Numbered from the stretch's first letter, positions 9,929-20,585 are shown. The stretch: DNA of 27,191 nt from Brachionus koreanus (GCA_016987375.1 PJRA01000198.1:549521-576711); one strand, 5' to 3'. Notes: a model not told the origin generated them from the letters alone. Numbers and translations are program-made.

Positions 9929-10464
9929 ACCCACTTCTACCAATTTATTTAAAACGAAATTATTTGAATCAACACTTATTGAGATGTATCGTCTATTAAA
10001 TTCGAAAATTTAAGATCCAAAAAAGATTAAATAAGATGAAATAAAGCTTAAAAAATAAGATGAAAAGTATTCAGCCTCAATGAAAGCGCTTATCTTACAA
10101 TTCTCATTCTAGTTTTTCTGTGAAAGAAAATGAGCCTGGATCTGGGCTATATGCTGTATGAGAAAGAATCTCTATCCCTTCTAGTTCTTCTATTTTTGGC
10201 AATTTTTCTTATTGCTGTATGACATAAAAGGATATTTTTCTTTAAATGACGTTCTAAACAGAATTAAGTTCAGCCGTATATAATCAGCTCAAAGTGTATT
10301 ACCCCTTGTATATTCCAGCAAAAAATACAACATCACCTTTTACTAGAAGATTCCACTTTTCATTACTGGCTAAGTTGACTGAGATGAGTCCAATCATTAA
10401 TATCTGCTATCAAAATTTCGAAGATTCACTTCTCATATAAATTAATCATCCGCCTGAAAATCCG

Positions 10465-10581
10465 TTAATCAAGAGAATTTTTTTTTAAGTAGCTTCTTAC
10501 AAATTTAATATATAGGTTGCTCTCAACAGCCGTATGCAAAGCATTCTTCATATCGAGAATAGCTGGTCTATCTAACCCTTT
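10465..10581 (-). pseudogene. possible decayed retroelement coding fragment
   Basis: A 38-residue open stretch reads LDRPAILDMKNALHTAV, then ESNLYIKFVRSYLKKNSLD, then TAA. The spacing of LDMKNA..., L..KF and SYLK vaguely resembles a LINE reverse-transcriptase block (LD.KKAFD ... L..KL ... SYL.N). The similarity is weak and no flanking frame extends it. Confidence 0.25.
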
Positions 10582-12016
10582 CTATATGAATATTTAAAAT
10601 AAAAATTCCCTATCATTTATTTTTGTCTCAAAAAATAACTCTATCATAACTCAAATTGTTATTAAAGCATATGTTTTTATGTTGTATCTTATTGATATTT
10701 TTTTTAAAGTATAAACAAAGAACAATTGGATAAAAGAAAGGACTAAAGGTACAACCCGAACTAAATTTTTAATAAACAATAAAAACGTTGAATAAAATTG
10801 ATAAACTTTTAAGTAATAACAATAATACTTTCGCTTAATTTTTTAAAAATGATCTTTAATTAATATATTTATATGAACTTAAAATAATGCTTAAAAATTA
10901 TATAAAATTGTCACCTTTCAAATAATTTCACAAATATTTAGAATCGAATTTTTTATAAAATCGAAAACTTGTATGATAAAATAATGTTTAATTATGAATT
11001 AACTCATAAAGGATAAAAAACTCATAAGAAAACCTCTCATCCTATAAACTAATCTCTAGTAAGAAATAATATAGAATAATCATGATATTTTTAAAATCAT
11101 TAATTAACTATCTATTAAACAAAGTAAAAAACTTTTATTTATTTGTTTTTTTTTTTTATAAAATTTACAGAAAAGTGATCCATTTAATTCCAGAAAGTAA
11201 TTCTAGATATGAATAGCTTTCTTGAAAGAAAAGAAAAAACTTTGCTTTTTTATCTCAAGTTTTTGGAGTTAAAAAATTTCGAAAAAATTTCGAAAAACAA
11301 AGAAAAAATTTGAAAATTTTATTTGAGAAAATAAAGCTGTAATTACCTTATATGAACCATTAATTCTAATAAAACTAAATTTATAACTTTTTATTTATTT
11401 TTTTTTTAATTTATAAAGTTAAATTTAGCTACAGTGCCTATTTAAAAAGTTACTGAAAAATTTTGGCTAAATTTTAATTTTGATGATGTATTAATTCATA
11501 GAAAAATTTTTTTTCTTTTCTAATTCTTTAATAAAATGGTTAGTTTTTTTAAATACCATTATAAATGTATAATTTGGTATATATAGTCAACAAAAAATAG
11601 AATCTAAATAATTTATCAGGAAACTAAGTATTCATTAATTTAATTTAAATAAATTGTGCTTCAAAATTTCGAATTATTTAGCTAAATACCTTGTTAAATT
11701 TCTTCAACTAACAATTAAATTAATAGCCTTATTTAATCTTATAACCAGTCTTAAACCTTGAAATTGAAAAAAAAACTAATTTTAGATAAATATTCTATCA
11801 ATCAATGCTGCATTTACAGAACTAATTTTTAGCCTATACCAAACATAGTCATTAGAATTCTAATATTTTATACAAAGTTTACCTAATATGACTAAACTTT
11901 TTTTTTTTAATTTTTAAAATCCAAGAACAAATGTGAATATATCTTTGTCAGTTTACTTATTTAACTTAAATACTTGGAAGCTAAATTAAATTCGTAATAG
12001 CTATAAGTAAGAAAAA

Positions 12017-13067
12017 ATGATAACTCTTAGATCTAATTTGGCAAAATTTACCAAAAACGCCCTAAATTTTAATTTAAAATATCGTAGGATATCAAGCCTA
12101 AGTCCCATTCTATCAAAATTTATTGCTGAAAACAATCTAAAAATTAAAAAAGAAAACAAGATATTGTATTCTTATCTGAGTAGTTCAAGTCAAAAGTCAA
12201 GTACAACAGGAAGCGAGCAATCAGAGCTAATAGTGCAACATTTAAGCGAAGGAATAGTAGAATTGCAGCTGAATAGATCTCTTGGAAAGAATGCATTGAG
12301 CAAAAAATTACTCTTTGAAGTAAGATAATCCAATTTTTGAGATAAAAAAAAACAGTATTAATTCTAGATCTTAATAGTTTGAAGTATTTGTTAACAGTGT
12401 TCGCTATGACAGAAAAGCTAGATGTATTATAATACGCAGTTTAGTTCCGGGAGTGTTTTGCGCAGGCGCTGACTTGAAAGAAAGGGCCAAAATGCAGCAA
12501 GAAGAAGTGGGACCTTTTGTATCCAGAACTCGTAAATTATTTGACGAGCTGTCACGTTTGCCAGTGCCCATTATAGCAGCCATAGATGGAGTAGCTCTAG
12601 GAGGAGGTCTCGAAATGACACTGGCCTGTGATATTAGAGTAGCGTCCTCATCGGCCAAGATGGGTCTTGTTGAGACTAAACTAGCAATAATACCGGGTGC
12701 AGGCGGTACCCAGCGTTTGACCAAGCTTATCGGAATAGCCAGAGCCAAAGAATTGATTTACACTGCCAAAATTTTGGATGGTGATGAGGCCCTAAAATTT
12801 GGTGTTGTCAACTACAGTGAAAAACAAAATGATCAAGGAGATGCAGCATATAAAAAAGCTTTGCAAATAGCTGGTGAAATTGTTAAAAATGGCCCGATTG
12901 CTGTACAAATGGCCAAAAGTGCCATTGATTCAGGAGCCGATGTAGACTTGCATACTGGTTTAAAAATAGAAGAGCTATGCTATTCTAGACTCATACCGAC
13001 CAAAGATCGCATCGAAGGTCTAACTGCATTCAAAGAAAAACGAGCGCCAAAGTATCAAGGCGAATAA
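12017..13067 (+). CDS. AUH: 3-methylglutaconyl-CoA hydratase, mitochondrial (AUH)
   Basis: Catalyses hydration of 3-methylglutaconyl-CoA to HMG-CoA in leucine breakdown; vertebrate AUH also binds AU-rich RNA. Exon 1 is 12017-12319 (donor TTTGAA|GTAAGA) and exon 2 is 12378-13067 (acceptor TTAATAG|TTTGAAG), joined in phase 0 across a 58-bp intron, giving 330 residues (human about 339). The chosen acceptor restores the exact spacing of the family between ALSK and the IIIRS strand. The first ~70 residues are basic and Ser/Leu-rich, fitting a mitochondrial presequence. The crotonase fold shows [13 protein letters not shown], then [17 protein letters not shown], then [19 protein letters not shown]. 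The two catalytic glutamates fall at about 180 and 200 with the 20-residue spacing of human AUH. The C-terminus ([20 protein letters not shown]) is also typical. An AATAAA lies at 13125-13130. Confidence 0.96.
12320..12377 (+). other. AUH intron (58 bp)
   Basis: GTAAGA donor and TTAATAG acceptor. Using the later CAG at 12397-12399 would break the frame, whereas 12377 keeps phase 0 and the family length. Confidence 0.85.
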
Positions 13068-13081
13068 TTTGTTTTATTTTG

Positions 13082-13130
13082 TTTATTTTTTTTTTTTTGA
13101 TTCTCTTATTCTCAGTTGTGTCTAAATAAA
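13082..13130. terminator. interleaved poly(A) signals of convergent AUH and nitFhit
   Basis: On the plus strand AATAAA is at 13125-13130, 58 nt past the AUH stop. On the minus strand AATAAA is at 13087-13082, 50 nt past the nitFhit stop. Each signal lies beyond the other, so mature 3' ends should overlap. Confidence 0.6.
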
Positions 13131-13136
13131 GATAGT

Positions 13137-16100
13137 TTAATAGCCAAAAAGTTTTCTCAGTTCATTAGCCTCTTTTTCCATTTGTTCCATTGTTCTCAAG
13201 CCACTTGACATGTCTTTGTCATGGTCCCGTAGTCGATCATATATTTCATCTTTTTCAAAGTCACCTTTTCGTCTTGGCAAAATGTGCAAATGAACGTGCT
13301 GAAATAAAAAATTATTTATTTTTTTTTTTTTAGTTTCATTTAAATATCAATTGATTTGAGAAAATGGAAAATTAAAAATATAAATCATTTGATAATTCAA
13401 GCAATTAAGTGTGTTCTTACATTTCACAAAATTTATTTAATAGTAATACTATATGATGATTTGACAGTAAGATGAAGATATAAAAAAAAAGAACTCTTTT
13501 TCTAAAAAAAATCTAATATAAAGCTGCAAATTTTACTTATTTCTTTTATTTGAATTCAATTATTTAATTAAAGAAAGAATAGAGAACAAGTAAGCCGGTA
13601 TTAATCAATTTTTAAAATAATAATTAGATTAAAATTCTTTTCAATTAAATCAAGCTTTCCAAAATGAAATTTATTCAGAGAATACTTTTTGATTAACATT
13701 CTCTTATTGATTGATTGAAACTAATTAAACTATGCAAAATAAAAAATTTGTTTTATTTTTTGTTCTTTTTAATTTTCTTTTTTAAAAGATCAGGAAATTC
13801 AGCATTTAGACGCTTTAAAATGGTCTTTTTAACATGCGATTAGCTTTTATTCTTTAAAAGCTTTTTTTTTTTGTTCAGGGCTCTTTTTCGCAATCTACTT
13901 AACAGAAATAAAACTCGATTTAAACAATTAATTTTGAAAAGCTGAAATCTAAAAGAAAATACTGTTAAATTTGCATTATCAATCAATTTTTTCCCTTAAA
14001 AAAAGCCAACAAAACAACTCTTAAACCAATTTAGTGTTAAAAAATGATTATATAATTTTTTTTCTCATTCACTGCTTGTAAAACTTATGGTTATTACTTT
14101 GGATTACAAGTCAAGTCGATTGCCTAAACCCTTGCTTCTACCTAATTCATCCCCATTTCAGTGAATTTTTTTGTGATTGTTGACCTCTATGTTATTGCAG
14201 GTCAACCTACCTTAAGTCGACCTTGAGGAGTCCATTGAATGGATCTTTTTGGTATCTTCTTTACTTTCATTCTAAGTACATGTACATGTCATGTCATGTA
14301 CGTGTTGTCCTTAAAACTTTACTTTACTCATTTGTTCGAAATTTGTTCTTCTGTATGGTTCAAGAACAAATTTCAAAGAATAATGGTATTATTTTTGAAA
14401 ACTACACAAAATTCTACATTAGCTAATAAATTTTCTATATTTAATTTTTGATAGATCACAATTTTTTTTCAATAAAATCTCGGGCTAACATTTTTGGGTA
14501 CCGGTTATTAAAGTCTAAAGCAATTTTTTCTATTCTTATTATTGCTTCTTTATTTTGAACTTTCCAAAAATAATTGTTTGAGCATTTTAAGTTTTAGTTT
14601 TTAGCACTAATAAACGTTATTTCATTTATTTTCTATCGCGATAAGCTGAATTCTGAAATATTTATATTTTTATCTTAAAATAAAATCACTCATCTTGTTA
14701 ATTAAATTTGATTTCCATCTTGCTATAATCAGTAATTATTCTGTTGTTGAAAATATTGAATATTAGTTCTTTTTTTGGATGAAAATTTTAAAATTTTTAC
14801 CTCCTAGATCAGTGTAAATAGATGCTTTTTTTATTTAAAGATATAATTAAAAAATATAGGCAGCATCTATGGGTGTAAATTAACCAAATAAGACAACATG
14901 TATGAAAAATATTGCTAATTGTTTAACCAAAGAAGTCTGTAAATTTCTGAACATCAAGCAGATTTTTTCAAAATAAATTCTATTAAATAGCAATAATAAA
15001 ATATTCTGGGTTTGAAAATATGAACATAAATGCGAGCTCACTGAATGACATAAAAAGAACAGAGGGTAACATAGTCAAAGGACTACTAACTATACCAAGG
15101 AGGTGTCGTACAACAAGCTTATTCTTGTCTTTGAATATCATGCCTACGGATTACATCATCAAAAACATTAAGGTTGACTTTTTCAATCGATTAATTGAAA
15201 ATGAACTCACTAAGAAGATGATGATTGAGTTAGCAAAACAACCGATTCCGAATTACTTCATTAGCGAAATCCTGGAACTTACCAGAGAATTGGAAGAGGA
15301 AAACATGTCACTACAGGACAAATGCAAACTTGTTAAGCTGAATAACACTACTGAGTACCGTTCAAATCAAAAAAACGATGTCAAAGTCCAAAAGCTCAGA
15401 GATATATATAAGACAGGGAGTAAAGATAACATATCGGGCTTAATATTCCAGATTTGTAGATTTGATGTAGCTTAGTTTTCATATCCGAGAGTCTCTTATC
15501 AATTAAAAGTCAAGCATTTTTTAGGAATGATTTTTTTTACGTAGATTAATTTTATTTTATCATTGAATACCTAAAATTGTAAATAGAAACTATGGCACTT
15601 TTTTATTTTTTTTTGGTACCTTTTATACTCAATTTTGTAATTTTTATATTTTTTTATACTAAACACAGTGCCCCTTATTTGACGGGTCACTGAGCAAGTG
15701 GTCGGCGATCGGCCTTAGCTTAGAATTAATAAATAAATAAATAAAGTATTCTGAACCAGACTTTATCGGGTGCAACCTAATATAATTTTTATATAATTAG
15801 TTTTTTTTTTAATTTTACCCGACTTTCCTTGTTTATTTTATTTAAAAAAAAAATCCAAATAAAATCTAGAAAGCTCAAAAGACTAGATTTCGAAAACAAA
15901 CAAATTAATAATACCTAGGATTACCATAATTTCATGAAAATATATAAAATTAATTAAACAAAAATTTAAAAATTTACTTTAACAGACTGGCCAGACTCGG
16001 GTCCATCTTGGATACCAAAATTTAATGAAGTGGCATTAAAATATCGCTCTAATTTGCTTGCCACATACTTAGCTGTGTGAAATAAGTCAATTGCTTCTTC

Positions 16101-17461
16101 GCTGGTCATGTCTTCGACTCTATGGCGAATCAACTTTGGTATTACCATAGCATCTTAACAAAAAAATATAGTCTAACATTTTTTTTTGTTTTTTTTTTTT
16201 CTAACGTCCTGGCACTATTGGCTTGATATTGACTACTGCAATGCAATGCTGGGTCTCCAAAAAAACAACTCTATTATCAAGTTTTATCTTTTCGCTAAAA
16301 TCATAAAATTCTTGGTCAATTTTTTCTTTTAAAATAAAAACTTTATTTTTTTTAAAATAAGTAAGAAATTCTTGCTTTTAACAATGGGATGTTGTAGATA
16401 CAAATCAGACCTAATGCTATTCATAATTGGCATTGATTTGCGTACTTGCTGTAATAGAGCGAAATCAAGTTCTACGACTTGGACACAAGGACTCTCTTTC
16501 TTAAGATCAACTAAGACTTTTCCCCAAGGATCTACGACCATTGAGTGTCCATATGACGATCTTTTTTCATTATGCTTTCCAACTTGTGCCGCTGCAATAA
16601 CAAAGCACTGATTTTCAATAGCTCGAGCTCTAAGCAATACTTCCCAATGAGCCTCACCAGTCGGCACTGTAAATACACTCGGGTATGTCAATATATCACA
16701 TCCAAATTTTCTTAATATATTGCTCATTTGGGGAAATCTCAAATCGTAGCACTGAAAAAAATTTATTAAAAAATTTTCTTATTTCATTCAACACAATTTA
16801 CTATGCAATTGCCGAGTATTCCCACAGGACTTTCCGTAGGCATATAGAAATCAGTGCCCGCAATTGTGTAATCCGATTCTTTGAGTGAAGTGATAACGTC
16901 ACCATTTTTTAAATTTACTTCAAACAAGTGAACTTTATCATAAATAGCCTTTATTTCACCCTTATCACTTAGTATAACACTTGTGTTGTAAATTTTAGGA
17001 TGATCACAAGTTCCCATTTTTCTATGAAAACTTCCGATTGAAATCCATATTTTTAGATTAGATGCCAAATCTTTGAATTTTGCTATAAATTCGCCATCTA
17101 AAGTCTCACCTTTTTCAACAGATGCATTAACTGATTTTTCAATGTAATCACATGCCTCGGGTAAAAAGACCATCTTGGCAAAAATAAAATTCAAATATTG
17201 ACTTAATTGCTAATAAATTTTAATTTTTACTTCAGCGCCCTGGTCTTTGGCTTTGGCGATCAAATCTTTGCATGTGTTAAAATTTTGATTTTTGTCCTCA
17301 TTACATGTTAACTGACAAATTCCTATTTTATGCTTGGAAGTTCTATCTATAATTGTTGATACCTGACTGTTGGATTGTGAGACCAAAACTGATGACATGA
17401 CTCTTTTATATAATGAACTCGTGAATTTAAAGTATTTGAGCAGAGTAGAATTAAAATTCAT
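13137..17461 (-). CDS. nitFhit: NitFhit: nitrilase-like (Nit1) and Fhit dinucleotide hydrolase fusion
   Basis: Six inferred exons on the minus strand are 17461-17231, 17173-16802, 16751-16402, 16294-16206, 16153-15978 and 13298-13137, summing to 459 residues, close to the fly and nematode fusion proteins. The start is the ATG at 17461. The Nit domain shows the Glu-Lys-Cys triad of the nitrilase family: Glu83 in FLPEA, Lys157 in IYDKVHLF and Cys202 in CYDLRFP. SYGHSMVVDPWG is also diagnostic. The Fhit part has VVFLETQHCIAVVN, KPIVPGH and IQDGPESGQSVK, then the HIT triad HVHLH (His407, 409, 411; the middle one is the nucleophile). Known roles: vertebrate Nit1 is a deaminated-glutathione amidase and Fhit hydrolyses Ap3A-type dinucleotides. 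The exon 3/exon 4 join is the least certain part: the two domains are in different frames there. Confidence 0.9.
14338..14374. repeat. perfect 13-bp inverted repeat (hairpin)
   Basis: Arms gaaatttgttctt and aagaacaaatttc are exact complements, separated by an 11-nt loop. It lies inside the nitFhit intron. It is too short for a typical microRNA precursor, and no function is evident. Confidence 0.6.
14990..15746 (+). mobile_element. 5'-truncated LINE (non-LTR retrotransposon) 3' end
   Basis: The coding part (open from about 14990 to the TAG at 15473-15475) reads KYSGFENMNINASSLNDIKR, then TEGNIVKGLLTIPRRCRTT, then LFLSLNIMP. This is the pattern that follows the polymerase domain in Jockey/CR1-type LINEs (YG.E..N......L...EGN..K...G...R..T..L..AL.I.P). 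The 3' UTR follows and ends in a (TAAA)n tail at 15727-15746. It is inserted antisense to nitFhit within its last intron. The coding part is uninterrupted, so the insertion is not very old. No convincing target duplication was found. Confidence 0.75.
16295..16401 (-). other. inferred intron at the Nit-Fhit domain junction
   Basis: Donor GATTT|GTATCT and acceptor GATTTTAG|CGAAAAG, in phase 2, join the Nit frame to the Fhit frame. At 107 bp it is longer than the other small introns, and it removes a DLYLQHP segment that resembles the Nit1 C-terminus. The alternative is a one-base frame slip in the A8 run of the reverse strand near 16350. Confidence 0.5.
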
Positions 17462-17464
17462 CAA

Positions 17465-17620
17465 AAATGTAATCTAAAAATTGATAGTTTTTTTTTTCTG
17501 TCAAGTCATCAATTTCGGGAAATCAGCACCGATAATCTCGATTAGATCAGCATTAAAAAGTAATTATTTATTATGTCACAAAATTTATTTTCAATCAAGT
17601 TAAAAAAATGTAAAAAAAAA
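17465..17620 (-). promoter_or_regulatory. ICMT-nitFhit intergenic spacer with poly(A) signals and an acceptor-like site
   Basis: On the minus strand, two AATAAA motifs (17589-17584 and 17572-17567) follow the ICMT stop. About 95 nt later there is a splice-acceptor-like CAATTTTTAG ending at 17474, 12 nt before the nitFhit ATG. This order (poly(A) signal, then acceptor, then ATG) is what trans-spliced operons show. An ordinary promoter cannot be excluded. Confidence 0.45.
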
Positions 17621-18499
17621 TCAATCAAGACTCTCGTCAATTAGGACAAAGCCTTTGACAAATGGTACACCACTGGACACTTTTTTTTGATAAGTGGTGT
17701 ACTGGGAGCCAAAAAATTTAATCAAATAATATTCTTCATAAATGATTCTGGATTTGAAAAATTTCCAAGAAACTAGGGTGTACAGAATAGCGCAGATTGG
17801 ATTTGCAAGCAGAATTTGAGTACCAATGGACCAATAGAACCAGCCAAAATAGGACGGATGTCTCACTAGTCTGTAGACTCCTTTTGTCACAAGGACATGC
17901 TCATTTTGGTGTATTTCTTGAACGTAGTGGTTGAAATTTTTCCCAGCAGTGTACATGGCCAATTTGCGGAAGCTCTCTCCGAACAGACACAGTGTCAAAC
18001 CAATGCAACGCATGTACAAATTTTGCTTAAGATTGGGAAATACGATGGCTTCGATGAAAAATTCGATCCATGACGAACAAGCGGCTATGGCGTACTCTTT
18101 GCTGTGATTTAGAAGAAAAGAACTTGTTGACACTTCCTTTGGATTGAACAAAGCTGTGAATACAAATTCACTTAGATGAAAAAAGCTCAGAACCATCAAG
18201 TAATAGCCAAATGTGTTCAATGTAGGAAAAGACTGCTGCGTTACCAACAAATATCCGATCAAAAATACATTTGTTATTAATGCGCTTCTCCAGTAAATTT
18301 TATAAATCATAACCGAGTACACTGTGAATATGGACACTAAATTTGCCGATAGAAATATCAGCATGGTGAAGATAAACCACCAAAAATTGGACACATACAC
18401 AAATGTTGATAGTAGAAAATAGACAATGCTTGTGATCAGAACTGGTGTAAAACTTAAAAGTACTGAATAAATGTAGTTTTCTTTTTGTTGATAAGTCAT
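17621..18499 (-). CDS. ICMT: protein-S-isoprenylcysteine O-methyltransferase
   Basis: Methylates the C-terminal prenylcysteine of CAAX proteins such as Ras and Rho after farnesylation or geranylgeranylation and Rce1 cleavage, using S-adenosylmethionine, in the ER membrane. The single-exon frame gives 292 residues (human 284). About eight hydrophobic segments are visible from residue 11 on. The family core is at residues 200-226 (EHVLVTKGVYRLVRHPSYFG then WFYWSIGTQ), and the RHPS motif contributes to cofactor binding. The C-terminal EEYYLIKFFG..Y..Y...V.SGVPF matches the ICMT catalytic tail. The start ATG lies 53 bp after the MRPS21 stop in the same orientation. Intronless, unlike its neighbour nitFhit. 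Confidence 0.96.
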   Translation of the reverse strand: MTYQQKENYIYSVLLSFTPVLITSIVYFLLSTFVYVSNFWWFIFTMLIFLSANLVSIFTVYSVMIYKIYWRSALITNVFLIGYLLVTQQSFPTLNTFGYYLMVLSFFHLSEFVFTALFNPKEVSTSSFLLNHSKEYAIAACSSWIEFFIEAIVFPNLKQNLYMRCIGLTLCLFGESFRKLAMYTAGKNFNHYVQEIHQNEHVLVTKGVYRLVRHPSYFGWFYWSIGTQILLANPICAILYTLVSWKFFKSRIIYEEYYLIKFFGSQYTTYQKKVSSGVPFVKGFVLIDESLD

Positions 18500-18552
18500 T
18501 TTGTTTTTAAATAAAAAATAAATATTTTGAAAATAGTCTTTTATTAGAATAT
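18500..18552 (-). promoter_or_regulatory. 53-bp MRPS21-ICMT intergenic spacer
   Basis: On the minus strand it carries an AATAAA about 10 nt after the MRPS21 stop, immediately followed by AG. It is very short for an independent promoter between two animal genes, so co-transcription or a promoter inside MRPS21 is likely. Confidence 0.4.
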
Positions 18553-18813
18553 TTAGTCCCAGGGATAGGGATTTTCTCGATTTTTGCGCACAATAAATCT
18601 AACTTTTCGGTCTATTTCGTTAGAATAAATCTCCATACATCGCTGAAATGAGAGACGATTGCGGCGTTCGAATGGTTTTTCGTATGATTCCCAGCGACGT
18701 GCTGTCTCGATTACTTTTTCCGATGAGAGCACTTTGTTCAATGCTTTTAGAGCTTTGTCGACTTGATTATCTTCAACAAGTACTGTTCTGGCTATAAATT
18801 TCAAATGCTTCAT
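18553..18813 (-). CDS. MRPS21: mitochondrial small-subunit ribosomal protein bS21m
   Basis: Component of the mitochondrial 28S ribosomal subunit. The 86-residue frame (human 87) begins MKHLKFIARTVLVEDNQVD, nearly the same as the vertebrate N-terminus. It continues with the family's YEKP..RR.R.S..RC..IY pattern, an extended basic middle, and ends RKVRFIVRKNRENPYPWD. It is intronless. An acceptor-like TTTAAG ends at 18818, 4 nt before the ATG, which could be a cis or spliced-leader acceptor. It is the first gene of a same-strand row of three. Confidence 0.95.
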   Translation of the reverse strand: MKHLKFIARTVLVEDNQVDKALKALNKVLSSEKVIETARRWESYEKPFERRNRLSFQRCMEIYSNEIDRKVRFIVRKNRENPYPWD

Positions 18814-20585
18814 TCAGCTTAAATTATAAAAAAATTAATCACAGTTTTCATGGTGATGGAGGGGGCTCAATTCTTACATAATTTCGTCAGGGATTTTTTT
18901 TCTCTCTCAATTTTTTTTTTTTCAAAGTAAAAAATTTATTTTAAGTATGCAAATGAAGCTTGATTTGAAAAGATTTTTAATTTTTTTTATTTTTGAATAT
19001 TTGTACAAGTAGAAATAAATGCGTTGTTAAATATATGCTAAACTAACATGTTATTTAAACCAGTTTATCTGTATTTTTGCTTTGATAAGTCTAAAAAATC
19101 AATAGTTTAATTTAAAAAATAAAAAATAAAATTTTTTTTTTCTGCTTCAATTGATAATGCTAATTGAAAAATTTTTGATAATTGAAATTTTTATTTCGAA
19201 AAGTAAAATGAATAAAAAAGAAAAAAAAAGAGAGTTTGCTCAAAGTCAGACGCTTCTGAAAAAAAAATTTAATTATTTAAAAACCTTAGGTAAATAGAGA
19301 CAGTGATGATTATGATTATCTGTTTTCTTTTTTTTTTTTTAATTTAAGTTGCTAAGATATTTCTAATCATAATTTTGATGCATCGTTTAATACAAAAATC
19401 CAATTAGAATTTCTTTTTCGAAGAATCTATCACTAAGCAGATAAACTGAAGCTCTTTCTCTAAGCGGAAAGAAAATTTCATCAATGATAATTAGAGGTCC
19501 TATCTTGTCATTAGTGGAATCAAATTTTAGATGATTATTTATCTAATATCCGATTATTCGGCAAAAGAGATAAAATTTTTTAGCATGGTGACGGTGTACA
19601 ATCCAAAATTTCGATCGATAAGGCATCAAAAATATTTCCGGACCTATTTTTTTTTGTTCAGAATTTTTTATAATAATTTGAATGAGAAAAATTTTTCGGA
19701 TAATTTTAATAATGCAATAGATCAAGTATCAAATAAACACTAGTTTAGAGTTATGAATTAATAAGATTTTTTTTTTCTAGAGTCTCTTTTAAAATTTAAA
19801 ATCTCTAAGAGTCAGATAAACAAACAAATCTGTATCTAAGTGATTGAAGATTTAATGGTTTTAAATTTTTAGAAAGAGTGTTTATAGAAATTATCAAAAT
19901 GATTTTGTTACGTTTGAAAAAAAAAAAAAAGAAAAAGCCTACAAATTTAAAGGTTTATTAAAAGTATTTAAGTAAATTACAACGAGATTCAGCTAATTTT
20001 CATTATATATATGATGTATTTTTATTATTATTGTTTTTATTGGAATAAAGCTACTTGAAATTTATTTTAAAATATATTTTCGACACATAGCAGACACTTA
20101 ATATTTAAATATAAAATTTTCGATATATTTATTATTTTGTTTTCTCCCAATGGACCAGAATTGTCAAGTGATAAGCGATCAAATAGAGTTAGAAGACAAG
20201 GAATAGTTTATGAATAATTTTCAAGTGACTAGTTTATAATGGCCTCTTTAATTTAAATTTGTCACTTTTACAGAAGCTTTATTAGTACTATTGAAATATA
20301 TTTGAGTTTATATAGAGTTATTTTTATTTATTTTTAATTTAGCACTAAAAAATTTTATTTAATTTTTTTATCTGTACTTGACGTGATTCTTTGGCATGAT
20401 TGCGCAAGATCACGATCAGCCTATTTCAATTGGTGAATAGAATTCTAAATGTCTCTTATTTACAGGTCACTATTCGCTTTGTAACAATAGTCAAAGCGCT
20501 ATGAAAAAATTTGACCTGAAAATATCTTATATAGGTAGATATTGAATTTTTTGGAAGAAGATTTTGTTGGAAATTCAATATGCTC

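Larger units (their letters stand above)
8670..12016. other. 3.3-kb intergenic region, AT-rich
   Basis: No intact gene is visible. It contains copy B of the dispersed repeat (9814-9928) and a possible degenerate coding fragment on the minus strand (10581-10465). The part next to 12016 should hold the AUH promoter, but nothing specific is recognisable. Confidence 0.5.
13299..15977 (-). other. last intron of nitFhit (2,679 bp), containing a LINE
   Basis: Donor AAA|GTAAAT at 15977 and acceptor TTTCAG|CAC at 13299, phase 0, directly before the HIT histidines. This intron is about 50 times longer than the others in the gene and is swollen by a LINE 3' remnant (about 14990-15746). The rest is AT-rich spacer with a short perfect hairpin (14338-14374) and small palindromes around 14180-14300. 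Confidence 0.85.

Noticed and set aside
12378..12399. Alternative AUH acceptor TTAACAG ending at 12399
   Set aside because: Joining the phase-0 donor at 12319 to 12400 puts exon 2 in the wrong frame and removes residues present in the family; the AG at 12377 restores both frame and length.
14223..14451. Two overlapping ~70-residue ORFs in the nitFhit intron
   Set aside because: They share the same bases in two frames, have no family likeness, and cover palindromic AT-rich sequence.
15002..15757. Target-site duplication tattctg flanking the LINE (near 15003 and after the tail at 15748)
   Set aside because: The upstream copy lies inside what looks like LINE coding sequence (KYSGFEN), so the 7-bp match is probably coincidence.
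19531..19743. Overlapping 60-70 residue ORFs on both strands
   Set aside because: Phe/Ile/Asn-rich products typical of random AT-rich DNA, with no domain and no splice partner.
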